64,000 nucleotides of DNA from Fusobacteria bacterium ZRK30. GTDB taxonomy: Bacteria; Fusobacteriota; Fusobacteriia; Fusobacteriales; Fusobacteriaceae. A model generated the notes under the pieces. That model was given only the letters and a program-made list of their open reading frames with translations, was not told where the DNA came from and ran no database searches. Shown in pieces: positions 9,586 to 18,914 of this stretch (position 1 is the stretch's first letter; each line of letters starts with the position of its first letter). The translations under genes and the position numbers were made by a program. The stretch spans positions 558,001 through 622,000 of the forward strand of contig CP102404.1 of the NCBI GenBank assembly GCA_024628785.1, in the 5' to 3' direction.

Positions 9586-9612
9586 ATGGAAACTACAGTA
9601 ATAGGACTATAA
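9586..9612 (+). CDS. leader peptide METTVIGL upstream of ABC-F gene
   Basis: An 8-codon frame (ATG GAA ACT ACA GTA ATA GGA CTA TAA) with a near-ideal ribosome binding site, GGAGGTGAT at 9571-9579. It sits between a consensus promoter and an ABC-F resistance-type gene. Short leader peptides of this kind control several ribosome-targeting-antibiotic resistance genes: a drug-stalled ribosome on the leader alters downstream RNA folding. The end of the frame overlaps the left arm of the first hairpin (9603-9613), the geometry expected for ribosome-mediated attenuation. That it acts in this way here is inference. Confidence 0.6.
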   Translation: METTVIGL

Positions 9613-9674
9613 TTTAAGCAGAAAATAATATATCACTGTTTTATTATAGCCTTAATTTATCTAAAATAAATTAA
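9603..9674 (+). promoter_or_regulatory. two candidate attenuator / RBS-control hairpins
   Basis: Hairpin 1 pairs AGG-A-CTATAAT (9603-9613, one bulged A) with ATTATAGCCT (9643-9652). Hairpin 2 is a perfect 9-base pair, TTAATTTAT (9652-9660) with ATAAATTAA (9666-9674), ending four bases before the GAGGTG ribosome binding site of the ABC-F gene. TTAAG (9614-9618) can alternatively pair with CTTAA (9651-9655). The structures are mutually dependent and overlap the leader stop codon. Confidence 0.5.
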
Positions 9675-9692
9675 TATGAGGTGAGTGATATT

Positions 9693-11291
9693 TTGAATAA
9701 AATAAATATAACAGATTTAAGTTTTTCCTATGAGAATCCCTATAAGGAGATATTCAACAAGTTAAATATAGAGATTGATACATCGTGGAAAACTATAATC
9801 TATGGAAAAAACGGCAGGGGAAAGAGTACGCTGTTAAAACTAATAGATGGCGAACTGATCAAAGACGGAGGAAAGATAAAGTGTGATAAAACATTTTTTA
9901 ACTTCTCTTTCCAGCAGAAAGCAGAGGGAAATACCAGGGTATTGGAGTTTATCAAAGATAATTTAGCCCCCTATAAACTCTATGAAGATGAGATGGAAAG
10001 GCTATTATTAGATCCAACTGAAGATAACTTGATTAAATATGGGGAAATCGAGGAAAAATACCGGGAATTAGACGGGTATCAAATTGAAAATTTAATAGAA
10101 AAAGAGCTGTTAAATATAAAATTAGATCTGAATATCTTAAATAGATTTTATAACTCTCTCAGCGGGGGAGAAAAAACAAAGATACAGTTAATCTCATTAT
10201 TTTTAAAGAAAAACAGTTTCCCCCTTATAGATGAACCGACAAATCATTTAGATATTGAATCCAGAAAATTAATAGGAGAATATTTAAAGGATCAGAAGAG
10301 AGGATTTATCTGTATATCCCATGACAGGAATTTTTTGAATACAGTAGGAGATCACATCCTTCATCTGCACAGTAAAAGAGAGGCTAAAATTTATAATACA
10401 ACATTCTTTAAATTTGAAGAAAACTACCTACAGTTATTAGAATCAGAAAAGAAAAAAAATGAAAATCTAAAATCTAATATAAAGAAAAAAGAAGATAGCT
10501 TTAAACAAAAATCTGAATGGGCTGAAAAAGCTCAGAGGAAGATGGCAAAAACTCCTGCTAGTGGAAGCAAAGGTGGGTTAGAACTTTTAGGAGTAAGGGC
10601 TAAGGCACTTATGAAAAGCGCCAAAGGGTATGAAAAAAAAGCTCGTGAACACATTGAAGCTAAGAAAAAACTAGTTAAAAATTTTGAGAAAGAGTATGAA
10701 ATAAAATTTAAAGATGTTAAACTCTTGCCTCAAAAGATTTTAAGGGTGGATAACCTAGATATCAGCTATGGAGATAAAAAAATCATATCAAATTTATCCT
10801 TTAGTATAGACCGGGGTGAAAGAGTAGCGATTATCGGCCCCAATGGGAGCGGGAAAACAAGTATCTTTAAAGCTGTTTTAAATCAGATAAAGTTTACTGG
10901 AAATATATTTATCGATTCCAGAATAAATATAGGTTATCTTCCTCAGGAGCTTCTGCCGAAGGATATGACACTAGAGGAATTTCTGATCGATTCAAATATT
11001 GATATCAAGTTATTTACTCCTTTTTTAGCCGCTTTTGATATCCGGGGGAACTTACTCGGTAAAGATACATCCCTTCTCAGTCAGGGGGAAACTAGAAAAC
11101 TGTACATGGCACTGAACATCTACTTAGAAAAAGATTTTTTCATATGGGATGAGCCATTAAATTTTTTGGATCTTCATACCCGTACAAGAATTGAGAAAGC
11201 TATATTAAAATACAATCCAACTATTCTATTTATAGAGCATGATGATCTATTTGTAGAAAGGGTAGCAAATAAGATTATTACTTTGAAATAA
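9693..11291 (+). CDS. ABC-F type ribosomal protection ATPase (Lsa/Vga-like)
   Basis: 532 residues from TTG at 9693. This start is chosen because GAGGTG (9678-9683) lies at correct spacing; the GTG at 9681 is itself inside that site. Two ATP-binding cassettes and no membrane segments. NBD1: Walker A GKNGRGKST (about 38-46), signature LSGGEKTK, Walker B PLIDEPTNHLD. NBD2: GPNGSGKTS, signature LSQGETRK, Walker B FFIWDEPLNFLD. The linker between them is long, helical and Lys-rich (KMAKTPASGSKGGLELLG). The WDEPLNFLD form and the linker resemble antibiotic-resistance ABC-F proteins (Lsa, Vga, Sal groups), which remove lincosamides, streptogramins A and pleuromutilins from the ribosome. The leader peptide upstream supports inducible expression. 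A housekeeping ABC-F role remains possible. Confidence 0.8.
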   Translation: MNKINITDLSFSYENPYKEIFNKLNIEIDTSWKTIIYGKNGRGKSTLLKLIDGELIKDGGKIKCDKTFFNFSFQQKAEGNTRVLEFIKDNLAPYKLYEDEMERLLLDPTEDNLIKYGEIEEKYRELDGYQIENLIEKELLNIKLDLNILNRFYNSLSGGEKTKIQLISLFLKKNSFPLIDEPTNHLDIESRKLIGEYLKDQKRGFICISHDRNFLNTVGDHILHLHSKREAKIYNTTFFKFEENYLQLLESEKKKNENLKSNIKKKEDSFKQKSEWAEKAQRKMAKTPASGSKGGLELLGVRAKALMKSAKGYEKKAREHIEAKKKLVKNFEKEYEIKFKDVKLLPQKILRVDNLDISYGDKKIISNLSFSIDRGERVAIIGPNGSGKTSIFKAVLNQIKFTGNIFIDSRINIGYLPQELLPKDMTLEEFLIDSNIDIKLFTPFLAAFDIRGNLLGKDTSLLSQGETRKLYMALNIYLEKDFFIWDEPLNFLDLHTRTRIEKAILKYNPTILFIEHDDLFVERVANKIITLK

Positions 11292-11335
11292 GGTTTAGTG
11301 GGTATTAGTTCAAAGGGTGAATTACTATAGAATGA

Positions 11336-11367
11336 AAAAAAGAGTCTAAATTTTAGACTCTTTTTCC
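11336..11367. terminator. bidirectional terminator between ABC-F gene and recQ
   Basis: AGAGTCTAAA / TTTAGACTCT perfect 10-base inverted repeat (11341-11361), with A-tract before and T-tract after. It separates two convergent genes. Confidence 0.85.
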
Positions 11368-11409
11368 TATATTACCTCTAAATAATTTTACAAAGCAAAA
11401 GGGAAAGGG

Positions 11410-13335
11410 TTAGAAGAATATCTCACTTATAGCCTGAGCTAACTCTTCTACATCTATATTTAAGTTTAAACTTTCCTTAAGGTATTTTACCTTTTCTATT
11501 TCAACCAGGTATTTTTTATCGGCTTTTGAATTTTCCTGAATGCCGTTATTTTTTAAATTTTCAATCTCCACCTCTGTGATCAAAACATCTAAAAATTGTT
11601 GCCCGTAATTTTCAAATTTCTGGTTACCGATTCCCTTAATTTTTAACATCTCCCATCTGTTAATGGGTTTTTTGTCGGCCAATTCCATAAGGGTCACATC
11701 TGATAGGAGAACATATGGAGCTATGCCCTCTTTTTCTGCGATCTCACGCCGTACTTCATTTAACCTTTCAAAGATAGGGTTTTCATAATAATCAAAGGAT
11801 ACAACCTCATTTTTCTTTCGAAGCACCTGAATATTCCCATTGAGAACATCAAATGATTTTTCATTTAATTTAAGTACCGGATAGGATCCAGCTGTTTGAT
11901 CTATATATCCCTCAGAGATAAGGTAGTTGATAAACTCCTCCAACAGGTTCTTATCATAATCTTTAAAAATCCCAAAGGTTGAGATTTTATCCAATCCTTT
12001 TCTAGTGATTTTATCACTTATCTCACCTAACAGGAGACGGATAACCATCCTAATCCCAATGTTTTCCTTGGATCTACCGATACATGAGAGGACTTTTTGT
12101 GTGTCTACAGTATTATTTTCAACATCCTTTAGACCAGTACAATTACTGCAATTCCCACAATAATTTTTTATCCTCCTGTCACCAAAATACTTTAATGAAT
12201 ATTCTCGTAAACAAGATTTTATCTCAGTATAGGCTACCATCTTATCTAATTTTTTTAATTTATTTCTCTTTAACTCCGGAGAGAGATCCCTATTCATATC
12301 TATAAAAAATTCTTGCGTGCCAATATCTTCAGGATAAAACATCAAGATACACTCTGCCTGCCCACCATCACGGCCGCCACGACCAGCTTCCTGGTAGTAA
12401 CTTTCAATATCCTTGGGGATATTCCGGTGGATAACAAATCTTACGTTGGATTTATCGATCCCCATACCAAAGGCATTAGTTGCAATCATAACTCTGATAT
12501 CTCCAGTTATGAATTTATTCTGGAATTTTTTACGTTCCTCATCGGTTAGTCCTGCGTGATATTTTCCAACACTGAAATGCTTTAATCTCAGATAGGCATA
12601 GAGGTTATCTACTTCTTTTCGTGTAGAAGCATAGATGATCCCGGGAGCTTTCCTATGGGTATCTAAATAATCTACTAAAAATGATTCGGCATCTTCATTT
12701 TTTACTACTTTAAAGAATAGATTCTTTCGGTCAAAGCCTCCTACAAATATCTTAGGATTGCTCATCTCTAATAGGTCTATGATATCTTCCTTTACCTTTG
12801 GAGTAGCTGTAGCAGTAAATGCAGTTATCTGTATATTCTGGCCCAATTTTTCAATAAATTTAGGGATCTCCAGATAAGATTTTCTAAAATCATGTCCCCA
12901 TTGGGATATACAGTGGGCCTCATCTACAGCAACCATTCCTATCTGAAGACCAGCCAGCAGATTTGTAAACTTAGCATTGAGAAGCCTTTCAGGAGCTATA
13001 TAAAGAAGTTTCAGTTTGTTTTGCCGTAACTGCCTGATGATATCTACATATTCCTCCTTTGAGAGAGAGCTGTTTATAAAAGCAGAAGGGATATTAGAGA
13101 TCTTAAGGGTATCTACCTGATCTTTCATGAGGGAGATCAGAGGAGAGATGACTATGGTAAGTTTAGGTGAGAGTAATGCCGGAATCTGATAACAAATAGA
13201 TTTTCCGCTGCCGGTTGGGATTATACCTAAAAGATTTCTTCCATCCAAAATAGAGGAGATGATCTCCTCTTGATTGGTTCTAAATTTTTTATATCCAAAA
13301 TATTGAAACAATACCTTCTCAGCTTTTTTTAACAT
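11410..13335 (-). CDS. recQ: ATP-dependent DNA helicase RecQ
   Basis: 641 residues. A 3'-5' superfamily 2 helicase for recombination and repair. Motifs: Walker A TGSGKS (41-46), DEAH box VDEAHCISQWGHDFR (138-141), TAFTATA (motif III), GIIYASTRKEV (IV), ATNAFGMGIDKSNVRFVIH (V) and YYQEAGRGGRDG (VI). A zinc site follows: CLREYSLKYFGDRRIKNYC-GNC-SNC. Winged-helix and HRDC domains come next; the HRDC part is around LMELADKKPINRWEMLKIKGIG. The start is ATG with AAAGAGG upstream. It is probably the last gene of a four-gene minus-strand operon, 48 bases after the MscS gene. Confidence 0.93.
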   Translation of the reverse strand: MLKKAEKVLFQYFGYKKFRTNQEEIISSILDGRNLLGIIPTGSGKSICYQIPALLSPKLTIVISPLISLMKDQVDTLKISNIPSAFINSSLSKEEYVDIIRQLRQNKLKLLYIAPERLLNAKFTNLLAGLQIGMVAVDEAHCISQWGHDFRKSYLEIPKFIEKLGQNIQITAFTATATPKVKEDIIDLLEMSNPKIFVGGFDRKNLFFKVVKNEDAESFLVDYLDTHRKAPGIIYASTRKEVDNLYAYLRLKHFSVGKYHAGLTDEERKKFQNKFITGDIRVMIATNAFGMGIDKSNVRFVIHRNIPKDIESYYQEAGRGGRDGGQAECILMFYPEDIGTQEFFIDMNRDLSPELKRNKLKKLDKMVAYTEIKSCLREYSLKYFGDRRIKNYCGNCSNCTGLKDVENNTVDTQKVLSCIGRSKENIGIRMVIRLLLGEISDKITRKGLDKISTFGIFKDYDKNLLEEFINYLISEGYIDQTAGSYPVLKLNEKSFDVLNGNIQVLRKKNEVVSFDYYENPIFERLNEVRREIAEKEGIAPYVLLSDVTLMELADKKPINRWEMLKIKGIGNQKFENYGQQFLDVLITEVEIENLKNNGIQENSKADKKYLVEIEKVKYLKESLNLNIDVEELAQAISEIFF

Positions 13336-13383
13336 AATCTACCTCTTTCTTTGGGTTACATATTATATATATTATCATTGTTA

Positions 13384-14259
13384 TTAATTATTAGGTGCAA
13401 TTTCTTTCTCTGGATTGTGCATATGGATATCCATCTGCGGGAATGGAATACTTATACCATCTTCATCAAACCTAAGTTTTGCTGATTCCATGACATCGTA
13501 GTAGACTCCCCAATAATCTTCAGATTTACACCAAACTCTAAAGGTAATGTTTACTGAACTATCAGCTAACTCCCTCAACCTAATGGTCTTATCTACCCTC
13601 TGTGAAATTTGAGGGTGAGATTCGGCTATCTCTGTCAATATTTTTATAGCCTTTTTGAAATCATCGTTATAAGAGATTCCAAATAAAAGATCTACCCTTC
13701 TCATCTTATTCTTTGTATAGTTTATTATTTGATGGGAAGTAGCCAGACCATTTGGAACCAGGATCCTCTTATTATCTATTGTATTCAGTGTTGTAGCAAA
13801 AACATTTATCTCGTGGACACTCCCGCTCTGACCGTCAATTTCTATAAAATCACCTATTTCATAGGCTTTAAATACTATTAATATGACTCCGCCGGCAAAA
13901 TTTGCCAGTGTGTCTTTCAGTGCTAAACCAATACCTAAACCTGCACCTCCTAGAAGTCCTACAAAAGCAGTCTGTTTTACACCTATTATCAGAAGTGCAA
14001 TCATGATAGCTATAAAATTTAAAGATAATCTCAAGATCGATCTGGAAAAAGTATGTAGGGATTTATTAGAGTCTTTTCTATCCAATTGTTCATATTTTTT
14101 CATTAGAGTATCTATAATTTTTCTAAAGATAAGAAAGACTAAAACTGCAATAATTGCCCGTACAGAAAATAAGATGATTTGTTCAATAAGTCCTGCAAAT
14201 CTGTCGGTATCGGTAAGTAATTCATATATTTTTTTTAAAAATGTATTTTGTTCTGTCAT
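13384..14259 (-). CDS. small-conductance mechanosensitive channel (MscS family)
   Basis: 291 residues; inner-membrane channel that opens under membrane tension in hypo-osmotic shock. Three predicted membrane segments: about 26-45 (IILFSVRAIIAVLVFLIFRK), 75-95 (LNFIAIMIALLIIGVK) and the pore helix with Gly/Ala packing FVGLLGGAGLGIGLALKDTLANFAGGVILI, the TM3 signature of MscS. The beta domain (FIEIDGQSGSVHEINVFATTLNTIDNKRILVPNG) and the alpha/beta cytoplasmic domain follow, ending FPQMDIHMHNP. Its ATG overlaps the stop of the upstream gene by one base (TAATG), so the two are coupled. Confidence 0.9.
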   Translation of the reverse strand: MTEQNTFLKKIYELLTDTDRFAGLIEQIILFSVRAIIAVLVFLIFRKIIDTLMKKYEQLDRKDSNKSLHTFSRSILRLSLNFIAIMIALLIIGVKQTAFVGLLGGAGLGIGLALKDTLANFAGGVILIVFKAYEIGDFIEIDGQSGSVHEINVFATTLNTIDNKRILVPNGLATSHQIINYTKNKMRRVDLLFGISYNDDFKKAIKILTEIAESHPQISQRVDKTIRLRELADSSVNITFRVWCKSEDYWGVYYDVMESAKLRFDEDGISIPFPQMDIHMHNPEKEIAPNN

Positions 14260-16163
14260 TATTTTTTCTCCTTAATTGTTCTTGCAATTCTAAATCCATA
14301 ATAGATATCCTTGGTATTGGGAGAAAGTTCATCTCTGAAGGTTAATTGAGTATCACTCATTATACTGTTAAATGAACCACCTCTTAATATTTTTAACGAT
14401 CCATACTTAGGTCCTATACTGTTTATCCTCTCTATTCCTGAATAAACACCGCTATTGTCATTAATCCACTCCCAGACATTTCCGCTCATATCATAGATTC
14501 CTAATTCATTTGGCATTTTTGTGGCTACTTCATGAGTTTTATCCATTGAATTGTCGGAATACCAGCTTACTGCTCCTACATCATTTGATCCGCTGAATAG
14601 GGTAGGTCTAGATTTTATACCTCCCTTCCCGGCAAATTCCCACTCAATCTCAGTGGGCAGTCTATATCCTGTAACTTTAGTTATATCCCGGGTTCTATTC
14701 CCGTCTGAATCGATAAGATTCCCATTTTTATCATAGGCCGGCGGCAGATTTTCTTTTTTGGATAACCAATTTAAAAACCCTATAGTGTCATTCCAAGTAA
14801 CATTAATAACTGGTCTAGTCTTACGTCCCCAGCCATTATCATCTACAAGGGGCAGCCTCATATCTCTGGTATATTGATCGTAGATATCAAAAGTCACTGG
14901 TGTTTTCCCGATAAAGTAATCATATTGGATAAAGGCCTCCTGTGTAGGAGATGAAAACTTCCACAGTTTACTAGTCTCGTCTCCTAGTATAAATGAACCT
15001 CTTTCGACTTTAACTGTTTCTAGATCTTTTCTAGAAGTCGTCTCAAATTCAAAGGTGAAATCATTTTTTAATTTATTTTCATCGACTCCTGTAATAGATT
15101 TTTTTAGTTTTACCTTATATGTTGTATTTAATTTTAACGGCTGATCAGGTATAAATCTCAGTGATTTAGAGTTTTTCTCGTATGTAAGGTTGCCTGAAAT
15201 AGGCCTTCCATCCAATAAAACTTCTAAACTGTCCTTATAATTTTTAGGCTCTATATTTAGTGCGACCTCTATCACAGTATTTAAATTTATGGTTTCCCCT
15301 ACTGGGTAGTGTGAAACTACATTGAACTTTTTAGGCAGTTCAGAAATATAGGTTATATAATTGGAATACTCCCCTTTATAAAGAGCTCTAACCCTGTAAT
15401 TACCTGGATTTTTTGTAGTCAATGATTTTGTTTCAGATATATTTTTTCCTTGAGGATCTACCAGGGTAAAATCATCTATATTCCGAGTTATTCCATTCTG
15501 ATCCCTTCCATCCAAGGTAAAGCTTATTTGATCTACTCCATTGGCGAGGAGATCAACTTTATCTGCCTTTAAATTTAAAGTATTAATTTTTTCATATGCA
15601 GTTATTTTTCCCTTCTCACTTTCAAATTTCCCGGATCTGGCAATGACTGTATACTTTCCTGTGTTTTTTGTTTTAAACAGATTAGTGGAAACTTCTTTTC
15701 CATTTATATAGAGGATTACACTGTCATTCCATTTATTTCCCTGGTCATCTGTGGTTCCTATAATTATTTCATCGATTCCATCAGCTAAAATTCTTGATTT
15801 AGAAAGGGAGATCTTTAATTGTTTATTTTCTTTTATAAATTTTACTTTGGTTTTTGTTTTGAGATTTCCATAGATCAGAGTTATTTCAAAAGTTTTATCC
15901 TCGTTGGATCTCAGGATAAATTCACTGCTTTCAACTCCATCAATCAGAAGATTTACTTCTTTTTTATCGATATTTCTAAGGGGGACACCATTATCATCCT
16001 CTATCCTATAGGTAATCCTTATCTCATCTTGTCCATCGGCTAAAGCTGTGGTCTTATTCAGGATCATCTTCATGGATTTTGCCTTAAAACCCTCCTGTCC
16101 ATATGAAAATCCAAACAATATCAATAAGGATAATATTATCCCGATTTTTCTTATATATTTCAT
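14259..16163 (-). CDS. exported protein with Ig-like domains and C-terminal FGE-sulfatase domain
   Basis: 634 residues with a signal peptide (MKYIRKIGIILSLLILFGFS, cut near SYG). Three consecutive Ig-like repeats of the invasin type follow, each opening with a similar phrase: ALADGQDEIRITYRI, ILADGIDEIIIG and LLANGVDQISFTL. Next is an SbsA-like Ig domain (YPVGETINLNTVIEVALN...NSKSLRFIPDQPLKLNTTYKV...FTFEFET, about 275-370). The last 240 residues are an FGE-sulfatase/SUMF1-type domain with GYRLPTEIEWEFAGKGG, ELGIYDMSGNVWEW, LRGGSFN and YYGFRIAR. I cannot identify the active-site cysteine pair of true formylglycine-generating enzymes, so this is more likely a binding or structural version. Coupled to the MscS gene downstream. 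Probably periplasmic or surface-exposed. Confidence 0.75.
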   Translation of the reverse strand: MKYIRKIGIILSLLILFGFSYGQEGFKAKSMKMILNKTTALADGQDEIRITYRIEDDNGVPLRNIDKKEVNLLIDGVESSEFILRSNEDKTFEITLIYGNLKTKTKVKFIKENKQLKISLSKSRILADGIDEIIIGTTDDQGNKWNDSVILYINGKEVSTNLFKTKNTGKYTVIARSGKFESEKGKITAYEKINTLNLKADKVDLLANGVDQISFTLDGRDQNGITRNIDDFTLVDPQGKNISETKSLTTKNPGNYRVRALYKGEYSNYITYISELPKKFNVVSHYPVGETINLNTVIEVALNIEPKNYKDSLEVLLDGRPISGNLTYEKNSKSLRFIPDQPLKLNTTYKVKLKKSITGVDENKLKNDFTFEFETTSRKDLETVKVERGSFILGDETSKLWKFSSPTQEAFIQYDYFIGKTPVTFDIYDQYTRDMRLPLVDDNGWGRKTRPVINVTWNDTIGFLNWLSKKENLPPAYDKNGNLIDSDGNRTRDITKVTGYRLPTEIEWEFAGKGGIKSRPTLFSGSNDVGAVSWYSDNSMDKTHEVATKMPNELGIYDMSGNVWEWINDNSGVYSGIERINSIGPKYGSLKILRGGSFNSIMSDTQLTFRDELSPNTKDIYYGFRIARTIKEKK

Positions 16164-16175
16164 AACTAATCTCCT

Positions 16176-18137
16176 TTATTTAATTTTTTTGAATCCGTTA
16201 TAGAGGAGTCCTCCTTGTCCGTGGCTTCCGCTGGAATATTTAGATCCGTACACATATATATCCCCGTGACAAGACTTCATCAGTCTTCGAAGAATCCCCA
16301 TGGTATTTATTTTTTCAATATAAAACTGGTCCTCTATGGAGAACCTGTCACCCTTCCAAGTTTTAGAAAGTACCCATGAATTTTGAAGGATATTTTTTGT
16401 ATCCGGAATAAAATTTTTATTTCTTATGTCTGTCCAAATTTGATATTTCGAGTCTCTTCCAGAGTTTATATAGGCATAGGGGGTTGATATAGAGAGGTAT
16501 TCTCCGTTTAACCTTTCATCTAACTCTATCAAACTTTCCGATGCTTTGGCACCATCCCGTAAAAACTTTATAAATTCATAGTTAAGGTCCTTGATATTTT
16601 CAAAATTATGGAGAGTTTCAATAAATTTTTTAGATGAGTCAATTAACTCTCTGCATCCCTTTATATTCTTAAAAAACTCTTCTTCACCTGCAATAAGTTC
16701 AATATATAGAGTTTCAAAAAAATCATATAACTCAATATCTTTAGGAATTTCATTAAATATTCCTCTTATTTTATCATATTTATCTATATTTTGTTGAGGG
16801 ATTCGTTTTCTGATCTCCTGACTGTCTATATTGATCAGTCTATACCTGTCTCTGCTGCGGCTTCCTATATAATTAGCCAGAAGTGCACTTCTGATGGAAT
16901 CCAATCCCAGAGCAAGATTGAAAAATACCTTAATTTCGTCAAAATTTAAATTTATTTCTTTAAATTCATAGAATAATATACTGGTTGTAACCAAGATATA
17001 GGCATAGGGATTATCTAAAATTCTCTCATTTCTTCCTATATTCATATATTTAAACCCTCTTTCCTGACTTATCTTTTCTAAGGCAAACTCCAATACCAAG
17101 TCATTTTGAGGAACAATTACCGATATATCTACTGGTGATACAGAATCATCTAGGAGCTCTAAAACCTTTTTAATAACCTTTTTGTTGTTTATACTTTTAT
17201 ATTCGTTTTCTATATCCAGATGGAGCTTCGGAAGACCTTCTATGGTTTCATAGGAATAGATTTTTTCCTCTAATCGGTCTAAAAATTTATTGGTTTCCAG
17301 ATTTCTGATGTCTAATTTTATTCTTTTGTATTCTGAATTTATTATTGTTTTTTCTAAGTAGCCTGTGGAATAACTGTGGATTCCATAGGGCCCGTCTGTA
17401 TTTAGAGTAACAATGAGACCTTTTAAATATTCTTTAATCTTATCTATAAAGTCGACTTCTGCTATTGATCCTATCTCACCTGAATCGACTAAAAGATAGG
17501 AAGTATTACTTTTAAAATTATCTAAGTAAAACTCATCTTCTAAAAGAAAATTGTTATACAGGTAGATAGAGGTTCCATAATCAAAACTTCCATTCTCCAA
17601 TGTTTTTTCCATATATTTATCGATGGTTATGTTCATTTGATCATATAATTCACCCCTTTGAACTTCACCAAATGATTTTAATCTGTCGCCAATCTTAGTA
17701 TATACAAGATTATTTAGGGATGCATCTAAGATATTGGATAGGAGTTTCTTTGAGATCTCTTCATTAGAAATATTTAACTCTCCTAAAAAACCTTGTTTTC
17801 TATAATATTCCACTGTTTTTCCCATGAGGCACTGAGAGGCTTCAAAGGTCATAAAAGTTGGGGTTATATTTAGTTTATGAATTTTTTTACTTTTTTTTAG
17901 GATTACCGGCCAGAATTTATTTAATTCATGCTGAACAAATCCAAAATAGGAATAGATCCTGTTTTCGCTGGAAAATTCCAAAGTTAAATTCTCTTTAAAT
18001 TTTATAGCTTCCATCCTGTTTGCAATGAGTACTAAAATTTTATTTGAATCTATACCACTATTGATCATTTGAATATAATTTTTTTTTAGGAGGGTTGTTT
18101 TTCCAGATTTAGTGTCTCCCTCTATGAGTATTTTCAT
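16176..18137 (-). CDS. UvrD/RecB-like superfamily 1 ATPase, degenerate
   Basis: 653 residues. The N-terminus has a clear P-loop (GDTKSGKTTLL, residues 7-17) followed by NKILVLIANRMEAIKF, the order seen in UvrD-like helicases. The expected motif II (VDEAQD-like) is replaced by LLVDSGEIGS. The C-terminal region has STPYAYINSGRDSKYQIWTD...NSWVLSKTW, which resembles the late motifs of a family of UvrD-related proteins, and ends with a Gly-rich SSGSHGQGGLLYNG segment. A helicase or nucleic-acid ATPase function is therefore uncertain; the ATP site is intact but the hydrolysis motif is altered. The start is ATG after AAGGGGG. The gene ends 12 bases before the Ig/FGE gene and appears to be the first gene of the operon that ends in recQ. 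Confidence 0.6.
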   Translation of the reverse strand: MKILIEGDTKSGKTTLLKKNYIQMINSGIDSNKILVLIANRMEAIKFKENLTLEFSSENRIYSYFGFVQHELNKFWPVILKKSKKIHKLNITPTFMTFEASQCLMGKTVEYYRKQGFLGELNISNEEISKKLLSNILDASLNNLVYTKIGDRLKSFGEVQRGELYDQMNITIDKYMEKTLENGSFDYGTSIYLYNNFLLEDEFYLDNFKSNTSYLLVDSGEIGSIAEVDFIDKIKEYLKGLIVTLNTDGPYGIHSYSTGYLEKTIINSEYKRIKLDIRNLETNKFLDRLEEKIYSYETIEGLPKLHLDIENEYKSINNKKVIKKVLELLDDSVSPVDISVIVPQNDLVLEFALEKISQERGFKYMNIGRNERILDNPYAYILVTTSILFYEFKEINLNFDEIKVFFNLALGLDSIRSALLANYIGSRSRDRYRLINIDSQEIRKRIPQQNIDKYDKIRGIFNEIPKDIELYDFFETLYIELIAGEEEFFKNIKGCRELIDSSKKFIETLHNFENIKDLNYEFIKFLRDGAKASESLIELDERLNGEYLSISTPYAYINSGRDSKYQIWTDIRNKNFIPDTKNILQNSWVLSKTWKGDRFSIEDQFYIEKINTMGILRRLMKSCHGDIYVYGSKYSSGSHGQGGLLYNGFKKIK

Positions 18138-18338
18138 GGTAACCCCCTTGTAATTTTAATCTATGTTTTGATAGGTGTTAATTTACGGCAATAATATATA
18201 TTTTTATATATTATTTTACACTATATTTACTGGGATTAATACCGATATAATTTTTTTATTTTATTGTAGGATTAATCTGGAATTCATAGTATAGTGTTAT
18301 GGAAGTATGAAAAAACAAATTTTTAGGAGGTAAGAAAT

Positions 18339-18902
18339 ATGAAAAGGGTTAAAATTTTATTAGGAATGTTATTTTTGTTATCTAGTATGTCATTTGCAAC
18401 TGGATTCCAATTTAACGTATTGGATAATCAGATGCCGGCTTCTCAAGATGTCAGCGGATTAAGATTAAACTTACTTTACGGTAAGACTGCCAATGTTAGT
18501 GGGTTAGATCTTCCTATTCTAGCTTTGGGAGAAGCTGATAATTTTACTGGGGTACAATTCCCTCTATTATTTATTGGAGCGAACAAGGTTAATAATTCAT
18601 TTAAAGGAGTTGGATTTGGTTTAGCAAATATCCATGGTGGGGAATCTACAGGAGCTATTTTAGGAGCAGTAAATATGACTCATAATGTAAAAGGTCTTCA
18701 ATGGGGAGCAGCAAATATTTCTGATGGAAGAACAACAGCAGATATTGGTTTTGTTAATATCTCAAAGGGAACTACATTCCAATTAGGTGTTTTCAATATG
18801 ACAGATGATCTTACTGGAGTACAAATAGGTCTAATCAACATGGCTAAAACTGGGTTTTTACCAATATTCCCATTCTTTAATATCGATGGAAGAATATTCT
18901 AG
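18339..18902 (+). CDS. exported repeat protein, LA_2272-like (paralogue 1)
   Basis: 187 residues: signal peptide MKRVKILLGMLFLLSSMSFA, then about seven short repeats of 15-20 residues of the form G-x-Q-(F/W)-G-x-x-N-(I/M) (GLQWGAANISDGRT, TFQLGVFNMTDDLT, GVQIGLINMAKTG), closing FPFFNIDGRIF. The pattern resembles the LA_2272-type surface repeat proteins, known only as predicted surface proteins; regular Gly/hydrophobic repeats of this sort may build a beta structure. The start is ATG after AGGAGG. It is followed by its own terminator and by a longer paralogue. Function unknown. Confidence 0.7.
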   Translation: MKRVKILLGMLFLLSSMSFATGFQFNVLDNQMPASQDVSGLRLNLLYGKTANVSGLDLPILALGEADNFTGVQFPLLFIGANKVNNSFKGVGFGLANIHGGESTGAILGAVNMTHNVKGLQWGAANISDGRTTADIGFVNISKGTTFQLGVFNMTDDLTGVQIGLINMAKTGFLPIFPFFNIDGRIF

Positions 18903-18914
18903 AATTTAAATTTT

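Noticed and set aside
13883-14275. 130-codon plus-strand frame opposite the MscS gene
   Set aside because: Reverse-strand shadow of a clear MscS gene; no ribosome binding site.
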